Assembly: GCA_947500775.1 (NCBI GenBank) | Contig: CANMTD010000003.1 | Coordinates: 62,001 to 126,000, forward strand | Origin: an uncultured Paracoccaceae bacterium | GTDB lineage: Bacteria; Pseudomonadota; Alphaproteobacteria; Rhodobacterales; Rhodobacteraceae | DNA length: 64,000 nucleotides | Direction: 5' to 3' | Notes under the pieces: generated by a model | The model's input: the letters and a program-made list of their open reading frames with translations, nothing else | Told to the model about the DNA's origin: nothing | Databases searched by the model: none | Program-made: the position numbers and the translations under genes | Part shown: positions 45,048 through 52,518 of the stretch, piece by piece | How the letters are laid out: every line of letters begins with the position of its first letter | How positions within the stretch are numbered: the first letter of the stretch is position 1

Positions 45048-45461
45048 TTGTGGTCAAGGATTGTAGGGATCAGGTGTCCCGAATGTGGTCGCCCTCAACC
45101 TCCGCGAAAGATGAATGCAACCAATCCTCCACGTCGCGAGTACAATAGGATGGACTTCCACATGTGTGGTGGTTGTGAAAAACTACTCTACTTGACTGGT
45201 AAAGGACGTTATCGGCAGTTCTTTTTTCTGCACGTTCCTACGTTTTTTGGGGTTGCGATTTTCGGTTTTCTAGCTCTGAGAAACATTGAGGGGCTGAATA
45301 TCTATCGTGAGGCCAGGGGAGCCTATGAACCGAACTTTTTGGGCTTCCTGTTGATATGCGCAGCGGTTCTCATTGCCCTAAGCCTGCTAGCGAGATTTGA
45401 AGTTGTAGGTATCGCGCACGTGCCAGAATCTGAGATGAAAAAAGTCAGATTGGATAAATAG
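45048..45461 (+). CDS. Small membrane protein with N-terminal zinc-ribbon-like motif
   Basis: 137 aa if started at the TTG at 45048, which has GGAGAG nine bases upstream; a GTG at 44967 is in frame but has no clear site. N-terminal part holds two CxxC pairs, IRCPECGRPQ and HMCGGCEKLL, 26 residues apart, likely binding zinc. Two hydrophobic helices follow (FFFLHVPTFFGVAIFGFLAL and FLGFLLICAAVLIALSLL), and the protein ends in a charged tail (SEMKKVRLDK). Base composition is far from that of the flanking genes, a sign of transfer. Function unknown. Confidence 0.6.
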   Translation: MWSRIVGIRCPECGRPQPPRKMNATNPPRREYNRMDFHMCGGCEKLLYLTGKGRYRQFFFLHVPTFFGVAIFGFLALRNIEGLNIYREARGAYEPNFLGFLLICAAVLIALSLLARFEVVGIAHVPESEMKKVRLDK

Positions 45462-45829
45462 AATTCTTGCTTTTGAACAGCGCGATGCCAACTGCTATCG
45501 GCCTGAAGGAAGTCTGTACTTTGCAATACTTCGCCTCGAAAGCGAACTTTGGCGTACACTATGCGAGTGGCAGCTTCGTCCCGCATACCGGACATAGGAC
45601 CGGATTTGCTTGCGGTTTGGACCTGAAACCCCATCTCGAACCAAAGCATCGACAGGTCATCCAAAATTTGGAACCGGCGTTCGTTCTTTTTGCCGAAAAC
45701 CGACAGCGGTTTATGGGTGGATTACAAAGGCTCTTCGCCCTCTTCCATCGGGAATGCTCCTGACATGGGTGCCAAAGTTCCACAGGCACGCCCCTTGGCC
45801 TGCTGTGCGGAACTGCATATATCTGCCGC
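45462..45829. other. Intergenic region without a supported gene
   Basis: 368 bp, moderate to low GC. Short open frames exist on both strands (45467-45763 plus; 45323-45664 and 45559-45927 minus), but none shows a family pattern, a ribosome-binding site and sensible composition together. It may contain decayed coding sequence and, near its end, the promoter of the terB-like gene. Confidence 0.5.
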
Positions 45830-46273
45830 ATGTTTGCTGATTTCCTGTCCCGGCTGATCCAGCCGCAGCCCGCCCAACTGCCCGAAACGGATTCCCGCCT
45901 TGCCCTGGCGGCCCTTCTGGTGCGCATCGCCCGGTCCGATGGCGACTATGCCCCGCAAGAGGTTGCGCGCATCGACCGCATTCTGGCCGCCCGTTACGGG
46001 CTGTCCCCGTTCGAGGCGATCGCCCTGCGCGGCGATGCCGAAACCCTGGAAAGCGAAGCGCCCGACACCGTGCGCTTTACCCGCGCGATCAAGGATGCCG
46101 TGCCTTACGAAGACCGCGAAGGCGTGGTCGAGGCGCTGTGGGATGTGGTGCTGGCCGATGGTATCCGCGACCACGAAGAGGACGCGCTGTTGCGGCTGGT
46201 GGCCAATCTGCTGGGCGTCAACGACCGCGACAGCAACCTTGCCCGGCAAAGGGTCGAGGCCAAATCAAAGTGA
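45830..46273 (+). CDS. TerB-family protein
   Basis: 147 aa, all-helical. The TerB/DUF533-like pattern is seen: ALAALLVRIARSDGDYAPQEVARID and ALWDVVLADGIRDHEEDALLRLVANLLGV (quoted in parts), with the paired acidic DG motifs that bind metal in TerB. Known members are linked to tellurite resistance and to membrane stress complexes, but many single copies have no known role. Its TGA overlaps the GTG of the next gene (GTGA), so they are co-translated. Confidence 0.85.
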   Translation: MFADFLSRLIQPQPAQLPETDSRLALAALLVRIARSDGDYAPQEVARIDRILAARYGLSPFEAIALRGDAETLESEAPDTVRFTRAIKDAVPYEDREGVVEALWDVVLADGIRDHEEDALLRLVANLLGVNDRDSNLARQRVEAKSK

Positions 46274-47040
46274 TCGCATCGCTGCCCATGTACGACCGCC
46301 CGGAAACGGCGGCGGCGCATGATCAGCTTTGGCAGGGTATCCGCGATGCGCTGCGCGCGGATGGGATCGCAGCGCCCGAGGCTTTGTCGCGCGACATCGA
46401 CTGTTGGCAGGGCTGGCAGCACCCCGATCTGCTGTTGGGCCAGACCTGCGGCCTGCCGCTGCGGGCGCGGCTGCACGACAAGGTCACATTGGTCGGCACC
46501 GCCGACTATGGGCTGCCCGACACGCCGCCGGGATATTATCGCAGTGTGTTCGTGGTGCGGACGCAGGATGCCGCGCTGCCGCTTGGCGATTTCGCCACGC
46601 GCCGGCTGGCCTATAATGAACCGCTGTCACACTCTGGCTGGGCCGCCCCGCAACTGACCGCGCAGACGCTCGGGTTTCAGTTCGACAGCACCCTGCACAG
46701 TGGCAGCCACCGGCAAAGCGCCGCCGCCGTCGCCCGGGGGCGCGCCGATATTGCCGCCATTGATGCGATCACCTGGCGCGCGCTGGAACGCTATGACGCC
46801 GCTGCGCAGAATCTGACCGTCATCGGCCAGACCGATGCCTTCCCCGGCCTGCCCTTTATCACCGCGCGGGGCCGCGATCCCGCCCCTGTGTTGCGGGCAA
46901 TCGGCGCAGGCATCGCCGCCCTGCCCGGCGATGCCGGCACGATCCTGGGGTTGCGGGGGGTCGTCTTTATCCCGCTTGCGGACTATCTGGCCGTCCCGAC
47001 ACCGCCCGCCCCGCAATCCAGCCCGAAACAAACGCCCTAA
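46270..47040 (+). CDS. PhnD/SsuA-type substrate-binding protein without a signal peptide
   Basis: 256 aa from a GTG at 46270. Begins MIASLPMYDRPETAAAHDQL, then PGYYRSVFVVR, FATRRLAYNEPLSHSGW, HRQSAAAVARGRADIAAID and GQTDAFPGLPFI, the pattern of PhnD-like periplasmic phosphonate/oxoanion-binding proteins. No N-terminal signal or lipobox is visible, so it would be cytosolic as read; this is odd for the family. No phosphonate permease or ATPase accompanies it. It overlaps the terB-like gene. Confidence 0.8.
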   Translation: MIASLPMYDRPETAAAHDQLWQGIRDALRADGIAAPEALSRDIDCWQGWQHPDLLLGQTCGLPLRARLHDKVTLVGTADYGLPDTPPGYYRSVFVVRTQDAALPLGDFATRRLAYNEPLSHSGWAAPQLTAQTLGFQFDSTLHSGSHRQSAAAVARGRADIAAIDAITWRALERYDAAAQNLTVIGQTDAFPGLPFITARGRDPAPVLRAIGAGIAALPGDAGTILGLRGVVFIPLADYLAVPTPPAPQSSPKQTP

Positions 47041-47081
47041 ATTCGGGCATTCCGGTACGTAAACTGACGATCTGCCGTTGC

Positions 47082-47130
47082 ATTTGCAGCAAATTTACGC
47101 CCTACTCGCAAATCACAACAACAAGTTTGC
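47082..47130. promoter_or_regulatory. Palindromic operator-like sites before the ABC transporter operon
   Basis: A perfect 13-bp palindrome ATTTGC-A-GCAAAT (47082-47094), another GCAAAT at 47108-47113 and an inverted TTTGC at 47126-47130. Related half-sites in opposite orientation just before the ATPase gene suggest a regulator binding site; the nearby LysR protein is a candidate. Confidence 0.45.
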
Positions 47131-47138
47131 TGCCCTGC

Positions 47139-47918
47139 GTGACCAATCAAGATCCACCTGTCATCGAAATCCGCGATCTCCACAAAAGCTTTGGCGCATT
47201 GGAGGTGCTGAAGGGCGTCGATATCCGTGCCTGCAAGGGCGATGTGGTGTCGTTGATCGGGTCCTCCGGCTCGGGAAAATCCACCCTGCTGCGATGCGCA
47301 AACCTGTTGGAAAACAGCCAGCAGGGCGAAATTCTGTTCGAAGGCGAACAGGTGAAATGGCGCGGTGACGACCTGCACCGCCATCCCGCCGACCGCGATC
47401 AGATTCGCCGTATCCGCACCAATCTGGCCATGGTGTTTCAGCAGTTCAACCTGTGGGCCCATATGACGATTCTGCAGAATGTCATGGAGGCGCCGATCAC
47501 GGTTCTGGGCGAAGATCGCACCGAGGTAGAGGGGCGCGCCCGCGCCCTGTTGGACAAGGTCGGCATCGGCGACAAATGCGATGCCTACCCGGCGCAACTG
47601 TCGGGCGGTCAACAGCAACGCGCGGCGATTGCGCGGGCTTTGGCCATGCGGCCCAAGGCGCTGTTGTTCGACGAACCCACATCGGCGCTGGACCCCGAAC
47701 TGGAACAAGAGGTCGTGCGCGTGATCAAGGCGCTTGCCGAAGAGGGGCGCACGATGATCATCGTCACCCACGACATGCGTCTGGCCGCAGATGTATCGGA
47801 CCACATCGTGTTCCTGCATCAGGGCAAGATCGAAGAAGAAGGTCCACCGGAAGAGATCTTTGCAAATCCGGCCACCACGCGGCTGCGTCAATTCCTAAGC
47901 GCAACCGTCCCGGAATAA
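47139..47918 (+). CDS. ABC transporter ATP-binding protein (polar amino acid type)
   Basis: 259 aa. Walker A GSSGSGKSTLLRC, Q-loop VFQQFNLWAHM, signature LSGGQQQRAAIARALA, Walker B ALLFDEPTSALDPE and switch His VTHDMRLAAD. Closest in form to HisP/OccP-like ATPases of the polar amino acid/opine importers. GTG 47139 is the likely start (TNQDPPVIEIRDLHKSFG); a TTG at 47127 is also in frame. First gene of the transporter operon. Confidence 0.95.
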   Translation: MTNQDPPVIEIRDLHKSFGALEVLKGVDIRACKGDVVSLIGSSGSGKSTLLRCANLLENSQQGEILFEGEQVKWRGDDLHRHPADRDQIRRIRTNLAMVFQQFNLWAHMTILQNVMEAPITVLGEDRTEVEGRARALLDKVGIGDKCDAYPAQLSGGQQQRAAIARALAMRPKALLFDEPTSALDPELEQEVVRVIKALAEEGRTMIIVTHDMRLAADVSDHIVFLHQGKIEEEGPPEEIFANPATTRLRQFLSATVPE

Positions 47919-47956
47919 GAACAAACCAACACCACACCAACATGGGAGACTAAAAC

Positions 47957-48682
47957 ATGAAAAAACTGATCCTTGGCGCAACCGCGCTGGCCTTTTCCGC
48001 AGGTCTTGCCTTTGCTGAAGGCCATTCCGTCGTGCGCATGGGCACCGAAGGCGCCTACCCTCCGTATAACTTCATCAACGACGCCGGTGAGGTGGACGGA
48101 TTCGAACGCGAGGTCGGCGACGAGCTGTGCAAACGCGCCGAACTGACCTGCGAATGGGTGACCAACGAATGGGACAGCATCATCCCCAATCTGGTCAGCG
48201 GCAACTATGACACCATCATCGCCGGCATGAGCATCACCGCCGAGCGTGACGAGGTGATCGATTTCACCCAGAACTATTTCCCGCCCGCATCCTCGGCCTA
48301 TGCCGCGCTGTCGGCAGATGTCGATGTGGCGCACAGCGTCGTCGCGGCACAGACCGCAACAATTCAGGCCGGTCACGTGGCCGAATCTGGTGCGACGCTT
48401 CTGGAATTCGCCACGCCGGATGAAACCGTCGCTGCCGTGAAAAACGGCGAAGCGGACGCGGTCTTCGCCGACAAGGATTTCCTGGCCTCAATCGTGGCGG
48501 AAAGCGATCTGGTCTGGGCTGGCGAAGACGTGCAGCTGGGCGACGGCATCGGTGTCGGCCTGCGCGAATCCGATGGCGAGCTGAAAGCCAAACTGGATGC
48601 GGCGATCCAGAGCATGAAAGACGACGGGTCGCTGAACGTTTTGCTTAAGAAATGGTTCGGCGAAGAAATCACCGTTTACTAA
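47957..48682 (+). CDS. Periplasmic solute-binding protein (HisJ/OccT type)
   Basis: 241 aa. Signal peptide ending near FAE (LILGATALAFSAGLAFAE). The SBP family 3 signature GAYPPYNFINDAGEVDGFE is plain, with NYDTIIAGMSITAERDEVIDFT and NGEADAVFADKDFL as in lysine/arginine/ornithine and opine binders. GGAGAC precedes the ATG. Followed by a stable hairpin before the permeases. The ligand is not deducible; a cationic or amine-bearing amino acid fits the downstream enzymes. Confidence 0.93.
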   Translation: MKKLILGATALAFSAGLAFAEGHSVVRMGTEGAYPPYNFINDAGEVDGFEREVGDELCKRAELTCEWVTNEWDSIIPNLVSGNYDTIIAGMSITAERDEVIDFTQNYFPPASSAYAALSADVDVAHSVVAAQTATIQAGHVAESGATLLEFATPDETVAAVKNGEADAVFADKDFLASIVAESDLVWAGEDVQLGDGIGVGLRESDGELKAKLDAAIQSMKDDGSLNVLLKKWFGEEITVY

Positions 48683-48689
48683 GAGCTTT

Positions 48690-48715
48690 GGGTGGGGCCA
48701 GCTCCGGCCCCACCT
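48690..48715 (+). other. Hairpin between the binding-protein and permease genes
   Basis: GGTGGGGCC (48691-48699) pairs perfectly with GGCCCCACC (48706-48714) around AGCTCC. No T-run follows. Such intercistronic hairpins commonly protect the abundant binding-protein mRNA and lower permease expression. Confidence 0.6.
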
Positions 48716-48725
48716 GCCCTGACCC

Positions 48726-49607
48726 ATGTTTTCCTTTTGCTCTGATCCCTCCACAATTGACGGCCTCAGCTGGCTTGCCTGTTATCTGACCAACGGCAAG
48801 CATATGGCGTTCTGGGGGTCGTTTGGCGTGGTCATGGTCCTGTTGGCCATCACCGCACCTGCGGCCCTGATGTTCGGGTTCGGCGGCGCCATGGCCGCGC
48901 GATCGCGGGTCTTGCCGATCCGCTGGCTGGGCAAAGGCTATAGCGCGATGGTGCGCGGCATCCCCGACATCGCGTTTTTCCTGTTCGTGCCCTTCGCGCT
49001 GGATCAGGGATTCGAATGGCTGCGGCACAAGGTCAAATGCCCCGACTGGGACGAACCGATCCGTCAGGGCAATGATTTCGTGGTCTGCGCGGCGGCCAAG
49101 ATGCCGCTGTCGTCCAGCCCGCAATGGGTTCATGAAACCTATGGGTTCTTTCTGGCCGTTCTGGCCTTTGCCGTCGTCTTTGGCGCCTTTGCGGCCAATG
49201 TCCTGTTCGGCGCGATGCGCGCGGTGCCCCACGGCCAGATGGAAACCGGCGTCGCCTATGGCATGACCGACCGGCAGGTATTCTGGCGCATTCTGGTGCC
49301 GCAGATGTGGATCTATGCGCTGCCCGGGCTCAGCAATCTGTGGATGATCCTGATCAAGGCCACGCCGCTGCTGTTCCTGCTGGGGGTCGAGGATATCGTT
49401 TACTGGGCGCGCGAACTGGGCGGGGCCAAAACCTCGATCTTTGCCTATCCGCACCCCGACTGGCGGCTGTATTATTTCCTTGGGCTGCTTGTCTTCTATC
49501 TGTCGCTGACCAAGGTCAGCGAAACCGTGCTGGCCCGCCTGACCCGCAAGCTGAGCCATGGGCAGGCCACCATGGCCGGGGAACAACAGCGAAAGGCCGC
49601 GGCATGA
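48726..49607 (+). CDS. ABC transporter permease (HisQ/OccQ type)
   Basis: 293 aa. About five membrane helices with the conserved permease loop MRAVPHGQMETGVAYGMTDRQ, followed by WRILVPQMWIYALPGLSN (EAA-type region). An early segment reads VMVLLAITAPAALMFGF. Overlaps the next permease by ATGA. Half of a heterodimeric transmembrane channel. Confidence 0.93.
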   Translation: MFSFCSDPSTIDGLSWLACYLTNGKHMAFWGSFGVVMVLLAITAPAALMFGFGGAMAARSRVLPIRWLGKGYSAMVRGIPDIAFFLFVPFALDQGFEWLRHKVKCPDWDEPIRQGNDFVVCAAAKMPLSSSPQWVHETYGFFLAVLAFAVVFGAFAANVLFGAMRAVPHGQMETGVAYGMTDRQVFWRILVPQMWIYALPGLSNLWMILIKATPLLFLLGVEDIVYWARELGGAKTSIFAYPHPDWRLYYFLGLLVFYLSLTKVSETVLARLTRKLSHGQATMAGEQQRKAAA

Positions 49608-50443
49608 GCTGTCTGGAAACCATTCAGGCCTATGGGCTGCGGTCGCTGGGCATCGGCGAACGGCTGTTGCCCCGGTCGGATTTCACCCTGTGCGAACAGG
49701 TGACGCTGATCGGATCGGGCCTGATCTGGAACATCTATTTCGGCGCGCTGGCGCTGTTTTTCGGGTTCTTTCTGGCCACCGGCGTGGCGCTGGCCAAGAA
49801 CGCCGAACATCCGCTGATCCGCAAACCGGCGGAATGGTTCATCTTTCTGTTTCGCGGATCGCCCTTGTTCATCCAGTTCTTCCTGGCCTACGAAAGCTTC
49901 GTTCTGCTGCCCAAATCGGGGATCGAGCTGAACCTGGGGTTTGTCGAAATCACCGCCGCCACCTCGTGGCTGACCCGCGCCTGGGCCGGGGCGCTGATCG
50001 TGCTGTTCCTGAACACCGCCGCCTATACCGGCGAGATTTTCTATGGCGCGCTGCGCACCGTCCCCAAAGGCGATCTGGAGGCGGCCGATGCCTACGGTCT
50101 GGCCGGGTGGTCGCGGTTTCGCCGGATCGTCTGGCCCACGATGCTGCGGCTGGCATGGCCCGCCTATACGAACGAGGCAATCTTTCTGTTTCACGCCACC
50201 ACGCTGGTCTATTTTTCGGGCTTTCCGGCCTGGCGTCAGAAAGGTGACGCGCTGTATTACGCCAGCTATTTCGCGGATAAGACCTTCAACCCCTTCGTCC
50301 CCTATCCGATTGTCGCGGGGTATTTCATCCTGCTGACCCTGCTGATCATCATGCTTTTCGGCCTGATCAACCGCCGCCTGAACCGGCATCTGCCGCAAGC
50401 CGCGCGCAGCCGGTTCAGGTTCCGCCCGCAGGTGATCCGGTGA
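49604..50443 (+). CDS. ABC transporter permease (HisM/OccM type)
   Basis: 279 aa. FFGFFLATGVALAKNAEHPL, FLFRGSPLFIQFFLAYES, AAYTGEIFYGALRTVPKGDLEAADAYGLAGW (quoted in part) and RIVWPTMLRLAWPAYTNE make up the permease core with its EAA loop. Start at ATG 49604 overlapping the previous stop. It ends with a GTGA overlap into the first glutamine synthetase-like gene, tying transport to catabolism. Confidence 0.93.
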   Translation: MSCLETIQAYGLRSLGIGERLLPRSDFTLCEQVTLIGSGLIWNIYFGALALFFGFFLATGVALAKNAEHPLIRKPAEWFIFLFRGSPLFIQFFLAYESFVLLPKSGIELNLGFVEITAATSWLTRAWAGALIVLFLNTAAYTGEIFYGALRTVPKGDLEAADAYGLAGWSRFRRIVWPTMLRLAWPAYTNEAIFLFHATTLVYFSGFPAWRQKGDALYYASYFADKTFNPFVPYPIVAGYFILLTLLIIMLFGLINRRLNRHLPQAARSRFRFRPQVIR

Positions 50444-51771
50444 GCTGGCTGCAAGACCACCCCGAGGTCCGCACCATCCGCGTCGCCGCCTGCGATCTGA
50501 ACGGTCAGGCGCGCGGCAAACGCATGCCCGCGCGTTTCGCCAGCAAGATCGAACAGGACGGCACAAGGTTCCCGTTTTCGGTGATGAACCTTGATATCTG
50601 GGGCGAGGATATCGAAAACAGCCCGCTGGTCTTTGCCAGCGGCGATCCCGACGGCGTATTGAAACCCACCACCCGCGGCTTTGTACCGATGCCCTGGCTG
50701 GCGGCGCCCACGGCGTTGTTGCCGCTGTGGATGTTCCACGAAGACGGGCGCCCCTTTGCCGGGGACCCGCGCCACGCGCTGGCACAGGTGGTCAACCGCT
50801 ATGCGGCGCACGGGCTGACGCCTGTGGTCGCGACCGAGCTGGAGTTTTATCTGATCGACGACAGCGGCCGGAACCTGCGGGTGCCGCCGTCGCCGCGCAC
50901 CGGCAAACGCCGCCCCGGCGCCGATACGCTGGCGCTGCGTGCGCTGGACGCGTTCGACGCGTTTTTCACCGATCTCTATGACGCCTGCGAAGCGATGGAC
51001 ATCCCCGCCGACACCGCGATTTCCGAGGCCGGGCTGGGCCAGTTCGAAATCAATCTGGTGCATCAGGGCGACGCGCTGAAGGCCGCCGATGACACATGGC
51101 TGTTCAAGCTGCTGGTCAAGGGGCTGGCGCGCAGCCACGGCTTTGCCGCCAGCTTCATGGCCAAACCCTATGAGGATTACGCAGGCAACGGCTTGCACGC
51201 GCATTTTTCGGTGCTGGACAGCGACGGGCGCAACGTCTTTGACGATGGCGGGCCAAAGGGATCCGATACCCTGCGCCACGCGATTGCGGGCTGTGTCGCG
51301 GCGATGCCCGCGCAGGCGCTGCTGTTTGCCCCGCATGGCAACAGCTATGACCGGTTCGTGCCCGACGCCCATGCGCCCACCAGCGTCTGCTGGGCCTATG
51401 AAAACCGCACCGCGGCGATCCGCGTGCCCGGCGGCGCGCCCGCCGCGCGCCGGATCGAACACCGGGTCGCGGGCGGCGATATCAACCCTTATCTGGTGCT
51501 GGCCGGTATCCTTGGCGCCGCGCTGGCCGGGATCGAGGATCAGATCGACCCGCCCGCGCCCATCACCGGCAATGCCGCCAAGCTGGACCTGCCGCAAATG
51601 CCGCTGACCTGGGCCGGTGCGATCGACGCCTTTGAACAGGGCCCGATCAACGCGCGCATCTTCCCCCCCGAGCTGATCGCCAACCTTGTCCTGACCAAAC
51701 GGCAAGAGTTGCGCGACTATGAGGATCTGACACCCGAAGAACGGGTCGAACTCTACCTCGATACCGTCTGA
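50440..51771 (+). CDS. Glutamine synthetase-family gamma-glutamyl ligase (PuuA-like), copy 1
   Basis: 443 aa. GS catalytic core with TELEFYLIDDSG, ISEAGLGQFEINLVHQGDA, ASFMAKPYEDYAGNGLHAHFS (quoted in part), the loop NRTAAIRVPG and HRVAGGDINPYLVL. It lacks the adenylylation tail and matches gamma-glutamylputrescine synthetase/GlnT-like groups, which ligate glutamate to amines. GTG start overlaps the permease stop. The N-terminus is short relative to its paralogue at 52519. The amine cannot be identified from sequence. Confidence 0.9.
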   Translation: MSWLQDHPEVRTIRVAACDLNGQARGKRMPARFASKIEQDGTRFPFSVMNLDIWGEDIENSPLVFASGDPDGVLKPTTRGFVPMPWLAAPTALLPLWMFHEDGRPFAGDPRHALAQVVNRYAAHGLTPVVATELEFYLIDDSGRNLRVPPSPRTGKRRPGADTLALRALDAFDAFFTDLYDACEAMDIPADTAISEAGLGQFEINLVHQGDALKAADDTWLFKLLVKGLARSHGFAASFMAKPYEDYAGNGLHAHFSVLDSDGRNVFDDGGPKGSDTLRHAIAGCVAAMPAQALLFAPHGNSYDRFVPDAHAPTSVCWAYENRTAAIRVPGGAPAARRIEHRVAGGDINPYLVLAGILGAALAGIEDQIDPPAPITGNAAKLDLPQMPLTWAGAIDAFEQGPINARIFPPELIANLVLTKRQELRDYEDLTPEERVELYLDTV

Positions 51772-51833
51772 TCCCCCTTGCCGCCGCCCGGCGCCGGGAC
51801 TAGGCTTTGGCAAAACAACAAATGAGTAGTCTC

Positions 51834-52514
51834 ATGCAGATCGGTATCCTGCAAACCGGCCACGCGGCAGAGGAAATCCTCCGGACGCAGGGCGATCTTT
51901 CCGACATGTTTCAACGGCTTCTGGCCGGTCAGGGGTTTGGGTTTCAGACCTATGATGTGGTGGACATGCAGTTCCCAAAGGGTATTCACGCCGCCGACGG
52001 CTGGCTGATCACCGGGTCGCGGCATGGCGCCTATGAGGATCACCCGTTCATCCCCCCGCTGGAAGATTTCATCCGCGACAGCTTTACCGCCAAAGTGCCG
52101 ATGGTCGGCGTCTGTTTCGGGCATCAGGTGATCGCGCAGGCCCTGGGCGGCAAGGTCGAAAAATTCGGCGGCGGCTGGTCGGTCGGGCGCCAGACCTATG
52201 ACTTTGGCGGCGAAGCGATTGCGATGAACGCCTGGCATCAGGATCAGGTGGTGCAACGCCCCGAATCCGCGCAGGTGATCGCCAGCAGCGCATTCTGCGA
52301 AAACGCGGCGCTGGCCTATGGCGGGTCGATCCTGACGGTGCAGGCCCATCCCGAATATGACGCCAAGGGCCTTGAGGGGCTGATCCGCTGGCGCGGCCCC
52401 GGCGCTGTGCCCGAACCGCTGTTGCAACAGGCCACCGAAACGCTGGACCAGCCGACCGACAGCACGCGCATGGCGACGATGATTTCGGATTTTTTCAAAC
52501 AAACCCGCGGGTGA
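51834..52514 (+). CDS. Class I glutamine amidotransferase
   Basis: 226 aa. Nucleophile in VPMVGVCFGHQVIAQALGG; catalytic His/Glu in VQAHPEYDAKG. N-terminal sequence begins IGILQTGHAAEEI. It resembles GuaA-like stand-alone GATases (COG0518 pattern) and not the PuuD/peptidase C26 type. Probably hydrolyses a gamma-glutamyl amide intermediate, freeing glutamate. Two ATGs upstream (51822, 51807) are in frame. Stands between the two GS-like genes. Confidence 0.88.
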   Translation: MQIGILQTGHAAEEILRTQGDLSDMFQRLLAGQGFGFQTYDVVDMQFPKGIHAADGWLITGSRHGAYEDHPFIPPLEDFIRDSFTAKVPMVGVCFGHQVIAQALGGKVEKFGGGWSVGRQTYDFGGEAIAMNAWHQDQVVQRPESAQVIASSAFCENAALAYGGSILTVQAHPEYDAKGLEGLIRWRGPGAVPEPLLQQATETLDQPTDSTRMATMISDFFKQTRG

Positions 52515-52518
52515 CCCG

